NCBI RefSeq assembly: GCF_042242105.1
Contig: NC_092028.1
Span: 9,037,338-9,101,337, forward strand
Length of the DNA stretch: 64,000 nt
DNA from: Pempheris klunzingeri
Lineage: Eukaryota > Chordata > Actinopteri > Acropomatiformes > Pempheridae
Direction of reading: 5' to 3'
In this document: positions 55,802-64,000 of the stretch, one piece after another
Layout of the letters: every line of letters starts with the position of its first letter
Numbering within the stretch: position 1 is the first letter of the stretch
The notes under the pieces: model-generated
The model's database searches: none
What the model saw: the letters and a program-made list of their open reading frames with translations, nothing else
Told to the model about the DNA's origin: nothing
Position numbers and translations under genes: made by a program

Positions 55802-56759
55802 CACTAGCAGACGCATGGCAGGCGTGCCGATGGATCCGGAGAGGAACATTCTGTAAAGGCCAGCGATGGATGACAGACAGAGGGGCACACAGAGCTGAGC
55901 TACAGTATGGGATAGGTGGTGCTGATAGATAATGAAAGAGTGCAAATGCAAGATTACTGGACATACACCGTTACCGGGCAACAATGCAAAGAGCTTCACT
56001 CAGTCAGTGGAGGATTTATACACACACAGCTGAAAATAATTACTGCAGAACAATGGGCTGCGTGAGAGACGTTCACTGACCACAACACTGCAGTTTGTAG
56101 CTTGCTGCAGCCGTGATGTTTCACCAGTCTCTCGGAATGAAAAGTGACTCAAACACTCAAAACACGCATCATGTGAACTTTTGTGCATAAATACGGAAAT
56201 AAGGCAAAAAGGTTCCGTTTCAGGAGTCCAGCACCTTCTCAGTATTGATCCTGCACTCCAGAACATGATGGATACACCTGATTAAGGGAGAGCAGTGGGT
56301 CTAAAAGCAAGATGTCGAAGGTTTTATCCACCAATAGATCTGAGACACCCAACAGCACCATGAGCACCAAGGTCGTAGCTGTGAGCGAGAACGCCAAGGT
56401 CGTGTTTTCTCTAATGTTTCTGGGACTATGGGAGCTCTAATAAACTGATGTGTACTTTAATTACACATGATGGGATTTAAAGACTTTTTAGACTTTAAAA
56501 TTGAGTCTTTTGGGGCAGAAATATTAAATCATATGTAATGTATCATATGTAAGGAGTCAGTATTTCTCCATCAGACTTATTTGTAGTGAAAGAAGGCTTT
56601 AAAACTGCTGTTTGGCCATTTTGTAGGGAGGATACACGAACAGTTCAACTTCTGAATGAATAAAGGCACATTCTTCAAAGGCTACATTTTCTACATTTGA
56701 ACATAAGATCAATTAATCTGTGTAATGTATTATAATGATAATATATGAGATGTGTGGGG

Positions 56760-57420
56760 ATTGCAGTTGAAGCTGAAGAACTTAAAGTAGTTTAAGTCAC
56801 TTGTAATTCCTGAAAACATTTGAAAATGTAGTTTTAAGTTTAATCCCTGTTGGCAGTTCAGTTGTCAGTTTGTGGGTGAACATTGAAAGTAGTCGAAGAC
56901 TGAGAGCTTCAAGGAGTTGAAGTGTCCACTGAAGTGTGAGGGATGAAAGAAGCTGAAAGGTAAGTTGAATTGCAAATGGTTAAAGCAACTGAGATTTTCA
57001 GTGGAGGTGAAGAGAGCTGAAGTGTGTGAACCGTTAGGAGTTGAAGCGTCAGCTTGTCATGAGCAGTGCAACTACATTAAAAATCATTTGGCATTGAAAA
57101 CAGCTGATTGTCATTTAAAAAGTAAAAGATAAATACACTTATAAATACACAATATAAGTTGAACCGTTGACGGTAAATGAAATTTCAGTTGAAGCTGAAG
57201 GATCAAAGCGCTAATAGTTGAAGTGTGAGCTTGTTTTCAGGTGGTGACGCTCGGTGACAGCTCGCTCAAGTGTCCCTGTAAAAGTAATAATCCATTGAAA
57301 TGTCTATTAAAGTGTAAATATGGTGGCCCTGAGGCTTAAAGCAGCTGTGATGTCAGTTGAAGTGTCAGATCTGAAAATAGCTGAACAGTCTGTTTAACAG
57401 GAAGACAAAGATGCTGATGC
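56760..57420 (+). repeat. Degenerate GTTGAAGTGTCAG repeat field, left arm
   Basis: Recurring words in one orientation: CAGTTGAAGCTGAAG (56766 and 57187), GAGTTGAAGTGTCC (56926), GGAGTTGAAGCGTCAG (57038), TAGTTGAAGTGTGAG (57216) and GTCAGTTGAAGTGTCAG (57353). Spacing is irregular. The reverse-complement words dominate 58870-59850. Confidence 0.6.
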
Positions 57421-58869
57421 AAAGGTGGAACCTGGACTCATGACCTCAGTGTTTTATAAAATCCTGGCTATGACCCTGATGAGCTCAGCGCACCAATAAC
57501 CAGCTAATAATCATGTGAAATCACAATAAAACAGAATACAGAAACATCTTAATAGACCCAATAAACTGGTCAACCTTCCACCTCATACAGCTACGATGTA
57601 GTAAAAGTTTCATTTTGGTTATTTGTAATGGTTCTAAGATGAACCAAGATTATACTATGCTATCAAAGCACGGCGGATTACCATAAAGAGCCTGAGGATA
57701 TACAATACTGCATACATACATTTGTAACCACAGAGACATTCTCATTTATGCACAGTCGCATTCCCTTGAGCACGCACACACACACACCGAGCGAGGGTCT
57801 TATAAACACTTCACAGAAAGAAGAAGAAGCACACACATGGAATTTGGACACTTTATTTGGGCATGATGGGAGAAGGGAAGGGCCTGAGCCGACTGGGAGA
57901 GCGATAGAGATGTAATGTCTTGTGAGAGAGGAATCCCTCAAACTAAAAATAACAGACTGAAGCCAGATATTTACTGCGTAGTGGGCTTTATTGTTTACGC
58001 TGGCTATGAGTTCATCTGACACTTAGGCTACTAGGCTACGTCTGGGTACGTTTATTATGCTGCAAAAATGCCATATGGATGGTAGCTGATGAGTAAAGCC
58101 TAAAGGCAGTAAACGTGCCACCGTTTTATTGACTGGAGGGAGGAAGTCTGCTGTAATGTAATGTATTTACAGTATTTCTACTTTAAATAACTATTGGGGC
58201 TTTATGAGACTAAGTTTTGTCCAACAGCTTAGTTCAGATGGCAAGGTGGTAAGCAATCCAGCAATCCAAACATAGGAGCTGTTTAACTGTTTGACGATTT
58301 ACAATCTGGAATGGGACTGAAACATACTGTGCACACATGGCACATTTCAGAAAAAGTGTTTCAGAGTGAAGGGAGACATCCTGGAAGGCAGCAGAGCTCC
58401 AGGTTGAATGTAGTGTGATGGAGGACAAAACATGGAATTTTGACAAAATGCAGACTGAGTGTTTCAAGGACCAAAACTGTTCAGGAAGAAAGATGCAAAA
58501 AAGAAAAACAGACAGGGAGGGAGAGGGGGAGATAGAGAGGGAGATTAGTGCAGTTGCAGAAACTCAGAAGGGCATTTCTACAGTAAGCCGTTTCTCCCTC
58601 CACCCACCGACCCCTCTCCTCACTCCACTCCGTCTGGCTATTTATGGTAGAAGTCCTCGAGATCCTTACGCAGCCCAGAGGAGGCTCTGAGAGGCTGAGT
58701 TCATGGCATCGTAATTCCAACCTGTCGCTACAGTGGGACAGGAAGCCTCCAACAAACCTGGATTTGGTCAGTAAAACCACAAACGTCAACTCAGACCTAT
58801 TCAGTCACAAGTTAGTGAGCTCACCTTCGGCAGCACATGCTCATATTCATGCATTTAGACCTTTTGTTA

Positions 58870-59850
58870 TGGGATTATTCTTCTGGACACTTTTTCCCTT
58901 TCAACTTCTCCAACATGCTTTTATGTAGAACGGTGTTTCTTCTTGAAACTCCATTAACTTCAATGAAATTTCAAGTGCTTTCATCGCTTACACTTTCACC
59001 AGTTTACTATCTAGTGTCTAAGTGACACTAGTGAATAGATTGTTATTCTTAAACCAACAGTTTAACTACTTTCAGATTGAATCCATTAATTAAAATTCCA
59101 ACTCAGGTACGTTTTCATGTCAACTGATGTTTCAGCTGACATCTAACTGCCTTCATCTGTTCACTGCTGTAACTCTGAATGACACTTCAAACCCTTTCAG
59201 GTCTCAGGTCTTCTCCTTTTAACAAAAGGTTGACATTACATTTCTCATCCCTCATGCAACTCAGATCTTTCATACACAATTCAACTTCTTTCACTTCTGC
59301 TGACACGTCAACTGACACTGAAATTACTTTTCCCACTCAGCTGACATTTCAAACTGCATTCATCTTTTACTCTTCCAATGACAACTCGTCGGCTTTCAGT
59401 AGTTTCATACATCTAACATCAACTAATATTTTTACTGCGCTTGTCTCTCACCCTTTTACGTGACATTTCAAGCCCTTTCAGGTCTCAGATCTTCACTTTT
59501 CAACATATCGACAGAAGCCGGCAGCTCTTCCAGTTCCCACAACTTTCGCTGCTCACAACACAGTTTACTTCAACTGCTTTCACTTCAACTGACACCGTCT
59601 TTCAGGTCGTACATTCGTACAGGCACTGATTTCTTCGGGGACTTTCCCACTCAGTTTTAACACCTAAACTTCAATTGACATTTCAGCTCCTTTTAGCACT
59701 TTCACTTCAACTTCATTCAGTGCACTAAAACATCTTTTAGCGCTTGCTTCAACTTAACTGCTGATCAAATTTCATTTTGTATTTGTATCTTGCCTACCAC
59801 TTCAACTGTCACTGTTTTATATCGGCTATGTCAAACATTTCAACTAGGAA
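58870..59850 (-). repeat. Degenerate CACTTCAACTGACA repeat field, right arm
   Basis: Recurring words CACTTCAACTGACA, GTCAACTGACACTG, TTCAACTTC, AATTGACATTTCAGC and CATTTCAAGC fill the region. A longer unit repeats about 281 bases apart: ACACTTCAAACCCTTTCAGG at 59181 and ACATTTCAAGCCCTTTCAGG at 59462. It is the reverse complement of the words at 56760-57420. Confidence 0.65.
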
Positions 59851-61318
59851 TTTTTCAGTGGAACACAGTCACTTTTCCTCAGAAGATGTAGGAAAGTCCT
59901 CTCTAGCTTGAACTACCTGAGGATGTGTTCAGTCTCACTCATCCCTCTACCTCGTGCCACAGGAGGAGTGGAGAGGGAGCACAGACCGTCTGGGAACTGT
60001 CCATGCTTTCAGTCATTTTCACACATCTTAATCTGGGCTCTTACTCACAGGCAGGGACAGGCTCATGACATCCTTGGCTGAGGTAGGTGGTGACAGTTGG
60101 GCACTGCTGCTTAACAAGCTGGTTTAAAAGTCAGTTCGTTCAAGTCTGACCAAGGCTTTAAGTACCTTATAAAATCGGCTCCGTTTATAGCCTCTCCAAA
60201 GTCTGGAATGTTGATTTTTCGGTGTGTTTTTGTTTCCCCAAGTCTGGGAAAGGTCTTCGGCATAAATTTCTCCTGAAATAGGCATATCCCTATGATCCAT
60301 TTATTTTTACATAGCTACAATTTAGTCACTATAGTGACTTGCTTGTGCACTCGAAGAATAAACTCAAAACGTAGATATTGGGCATTGCAAAGAGGTAGAG
60401 AGGAGTCTTGACATTTATAGACGTGAATTAATGAAGATAAAATGTCATGTAAATACATGTGACGGAGGGTAAACACCTATGAGAGGTGCTTTTGAAGAAC
60501 AAGCCGCACAATGGAAACTGCAGACACACTGAGGCTTCTGGGACAGTACTTCTGTTGAATCAGCTGACGACAGGCCGAGTGTTTTAGTAACACGCAGGTG
60601 TGTTTGTGTGTGTCCACGACACGCAGGTGGTGATACTCAGCCTGAGGATGTGAAGTGAAGTGAAGCTGAACAGCGAGTCCACATTATGAATGTGCGCTGC
60701 AGTGGCAAGAGGAAATTTTCATTGAGTCTCTGTTATGTGACCATGTTTGGTAAAGCTCCTCAGGCACGGTCTGACCAAGCCCCTTGACCGATTGGTGCAC
60801 ACACACATACACACACACACACAGAGGAGATGGTTTCAATCACAGACCTACTGTGCCTCAGACCCCCCTCTAAATCTTTCACTTTTTACACTGCTTCATA
60901 TCTCTCTTCCATCCCAAATTCAGTCAATCCGCTTTGTTTGATCCTTTCATCTCATTTAGAATGTCTCGGTCTGTGCCTCACCTCTCCTTTTTTGTTGAAT
61001 AGCTCCATCACTTACGCACAATTTAAAAAGAATAACAGAGCAGCGGTGCCAACTACCAGTAGCTGGTCTTGGCTTGCCCGAGTAGAACTGTCATACTAGC
61101 AGCCCACAGCTGACGAACGACTGGCCTGGTTCAGTATGCTGCAGTCTGGATGCTTCACGCTGAATACAGCAGGTCATTCCCATGCTGACATCACTGATCA
61201 GAAACCAAGGGAAGTGATGAATTAGTGCAAAAGCAAACAGGAAACTAAGGTTGGCATAGGAAGGATAAGCATGTGTTAGAATTAAAGAATCAAGAAACTA
61301 GTCTCTTTTGTCTTCAAC

Positions 61319-61324
61319 TTTATT
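61319..61324 (-). terminator. Candidate polyadenylation signal of a gene beyond the right edge
   Basis: AATAAA on the minus strand (CTCTTCAATAAAGTTGAAG). Sequence to its right lacks coding features and could be the 3' UTR that this signal ends. Confidence 0.4.
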
Positions 61325-64000
61325 GAAGAGCAACACTTTCAAGTAAGTCTCAGCTTTCAGCACTACAGTTACACGATCATTAGTAGTGGTCATTGTAGAC
61401 GACAACAATCCGAGTCTCAAGGTAATGCTCAGGCAGGGACCCTTAGGCCCGTGTGTAGTGTAGGCTGTTTCACATTAAAATCTTCAGAAAACAAACACAG
61501 ATCATAACAAGAAATTGCATTGCATTAAAAGACAAAATAAAAAGAGACAAATAGGGAAGGAACATAAGCCACACTGGCAAGTCATTCAGAAAAACAAAAC
61601 AAAACAACACTGGCAAGTTATTTGATTATCAGTTTGTCTGACGTGTCTCAAGTCATTCTCCATTCACCACTGAGAATCAGTCAATTCGATCTCATTGTAC
61701 ACCAAGGATTAAATATGAAATCAAGTATTTCAGAAGTACGAAAATGGGGCAGAAATAATAGTTGCCTAAGTACCATGTGTAACCTTGAGAAGACTGGCAG
61801 AATATACCGCTGTACCAGATTTTGTTGCAGCTGTTATGATGTACCTCAGAAGGAAGAGACATCCTGTCATCTACATGGAGCAGAAAATGCATTTAATTAG
61901 TACAGTGTGCATCTGGTTTCAATACTCGATCACAGATATATACACATTTGTATACACCTTCATGAGATACATATATATATCTATATATATATATTTTTTA
62001 AATATGTTCATTATATAATATAATGAACGTTGGCCTCCTCTAAGAAACAAAGGCAATGTGGTTGTTCTAACCTGATACAATAACAGATCGCGACCTTACA
62101 ATAGCAGCCTTATCAAATTCATCCATTATTAATTCATTCTGTCGATTTTCAAACTGCCCCCGGGTGTGAGATACAGCACTGACATCAGGTCTTCAAATAG
62201 ATTCTGTAGAAAACCCTGACAAATACAAAAAAAAAAAAAAGTCCATTCTGTCAAGTCTGTAGAAGACCAGGAAACACGCTGTAATTCTTACAGATGAAGT
62301 TTTTACTTTGTGCACGAGACCTGCATCAGAGAGTAGTCTCAGTCTAAACGTAACCAAAAGCACAGGATGCTGCTACAGGATGTGTACCAGCATCTCCGCT
62401 CGTCCAGTCTCAGGAAATCTCCCACAGTGTAGTCTAAGCATTATAGTGTTGTGCCTGAATGATATTACAGTTTTATTCCACAACTATTCACAGCTTTGTG
62501 TTTAAGAGGTCGGAGAAATGAGATGTTAGCCTTCCCGTCAACGGCCTGTAAAGAGCTTAGGTCAAAAAAAAAAAATTTTAGGTCTGATTTCCACTCTCAT
62601 CACCTTGGACACTGTAAGCCCATCTTAATGCCACTAAATGACCCAACATTCATAGAAACATACCCCTGTATTCAGGAGAGCACAAAAATCAACACTAACA
62701 GCAACCCCTCCCCAAGAAGGATCAGCTTTGGATTATAATACTTGGCCGGATTAATCATTGTGCAGGCAGATTATAAAAATATACACAGAGTATACATACG
62801 GAATACAGTAGATATAATCACGTATTACAATAGAAAGATCATGCTAATCCAAATCTGGCTGCATCACATCCACCATTTGTGTAAAGGCACAAGATACTGT
62901 AGCCCCTCCTCTGTGGTGACAGACAGAAATACAGGAGAGTGCTGAGTTATTGCTCCACAGGGAGTGTGCTTTTTAGTTCCACAGACACCACCAGTCATTC
63001 CCAGACTATTATATCTATCTACCCAACTAGAGATACAAAAGACTTAAAGGGGATCTCCACTGATTTCACGTTGCTTACAGGTGTTGGGGAATACCGCTGC
63101 ATATGTGAAAATAGCTGTATGAAGCCTTCTGTGGCTCCAGAGGGAGCTGTGCAAAGTCCGATAAATGCCCTCAAGTGATGTCACGTGAGTCAGCACCAGT
63201 TGGGGCTGAGGACTACCAGTTTGAAAACTTTTAAAAAGCTGGGGGTGTGGAGTTAGAGAGGAGTGAGCCCGCTCCTCATTTCTGCTGGGTGCTGGAGGCT
63301 CAAGGCTCCATTAGCCGCTACTAGCAAAATGCACCTGAATCACAGACTGTATAAAGCCTTAATGCTTCTTCATACAGTAGCTGACCTGAATCTCTGACAG
63401 GACGGTCGGTGCTCGGGTTGCATTAGGTTTAATGCAGGCACCAGGTTTTGACATGGAGGACTGTAGGGTCCCTCATATTAATATGTGAGGCAAACAAAAC
63501 AGTCATCTTGTGTTAAACAATCGTCTCACTGTACCATCTTCCTCTGCAACGGTTTAACGGTGCCCGACTGGAGAATCAGCGACACCTGCTGTTTAACTTC
63601 ATGTATCAACTTTGCATACCCATAGTGTATCGAAACGTGCAATCATTTGCGTTTTCTTGCAGATTTTGGGGGGAATTTTGGTCAAATTTGCACTGCATTT
63701 GGAGACGTTATGGGAGCGTGATGCTGAATCGGAGCAGCACTCTATTAAAAGGAAACAGGAGTAAAGATGTGAGCTTGTCCTTTGTAAATTTCTAGTTGTG
63801 TGACAAAACTCAAATCTGAAACATCCTCTTGTATCTCTGTCTGCCATGATATCAGCTGTGTGGTTATTAATGTCTGGTTACAGCAGACTGAACAAGAAGA
63901 TTTGATGAATTTGTAAAACCAAGTATTGCCAACTGGCATACAGAGAATGTGGTAATGATTAGTGAGTTAGCGATGCAGTATGCAGAAGGTACCTGCATAG
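61325..64000 (-). other. Possible long 3' UTR of a minus-strand gene outside the window
   Basis: A 2.7 kb stretch without recognisable coding exons, bounded on its 3' side by the AATAAA. In human, ELAVL3, a neuronal RNA-binding gene with a very long 3' UTR, lies between these same genes, so elavl3 is one candidate; this is inference from synteny only. The stretch carries a repeat at 63040-63340. It could equally be plain intergenic DNA. Confidence 0.3.
63040..63340 (+). repeat. Dispersed-repeat-like segment
   Basis: Starts TTAAAGGGGATCTCCACTGA and continues TTACAGGTGTTGGGGAATAC and CTGTGGCTCCAGAGGGAGCT. The TTAAAGGGG start resembles the TTAA-type fish MITEs. No second copy is in this window. 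Confidence 0.4.

Larger units (their letters stand above)
54150..61318. other. Large gene-free interval right of cnn1
   Basis: No coding exon recognised. It contains simple repeats, a dispersed fish repeat (54590-54800), a GT repeat (55764-55800), the two opposed repeat fields, and a CA run near 60800. The open frames around 55500-55930 run through the GT repeat and show no domain. Confidence 0.5.

Noticed and set aside
55552-55999. Overlapping open frames on both strands
   Set aside because: They run through the GT repeat, giving CV or HT runs; no domain.
59179-59660. Serine/threonine/phenylalanine-rich frames that look alike
   Set aside because: The likeness comes from the tandem DNA repeat, not from a protein-coding gene.

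Overview
This is a piece of a teleost fish nuclear genome. It has seven multi-exon vertebrate genes with GT-AG introns, a low gene density, many microsatellites, and repeats that look like ray-finned-fish families: L2-type LINE tails ending in ATTGATTG, hAT-like MITEs and TTAA-flanked MITEs. Nothing bacterial, viral or phage-like was seen. Gene names come from recognising protein sequence. Exon edges come from splice sites plus reading phase, and each of the seven coding models closes in frame to a length close to its human counterpart.

Layout, left to right: worn L2 LINE sequence (1-1650); znf653 on the minus strand (3903-10232); swsap1 on the plus strand (10579-12288), head to head with znf653; epor, the erythropoietin receptor, minus (14958-18756); rab3d, minus (22725-28636, with a 5' non-coding exon near 31474); tmem205, minus (36093-36866, with a 5' non-coding exon near 37835); elof1, plus (42148-42873, with a 5' non-coding exon ending at 41468); cnn1 (calponin), minus (45631-53855). 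The last 10 kb has no coding exon that I can recognise. It holds a pair of oppositely oriented, degenerate repeat fields (56760-57420 and 58870-59850). From 61319 to the right edge there is probably a long 3' UTR of a minus-strand gene whose coding part lies outside the window.

RAB3D, TMEM205, SWSAP1, EPOR, ZNF653, CNN1 and ELOF1 also sit together on human 19p13.2, so this is a conserved block with local reshuffling. The genes do not form one pathway: they are a zinc-finger regulator, a homologous-recombination factor, a cytokine receptor, a secretory Rab GTPase, a small membrane protein, a transcription elongation factor and a smooth-muscle actin-binding protein.

I did not find an undescribed biological system. 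The best leads are a piggyBac deletion derivative nested inside an L2 tail and keeping the transposase C-terminal cysteine-rich domain; GATA and CACCC motifs upstream of epor; an apparently degenerate Walker A box in Swsap1; a start codon of rab3d whose context is assembled by splicing; and the opposed repeat fields.
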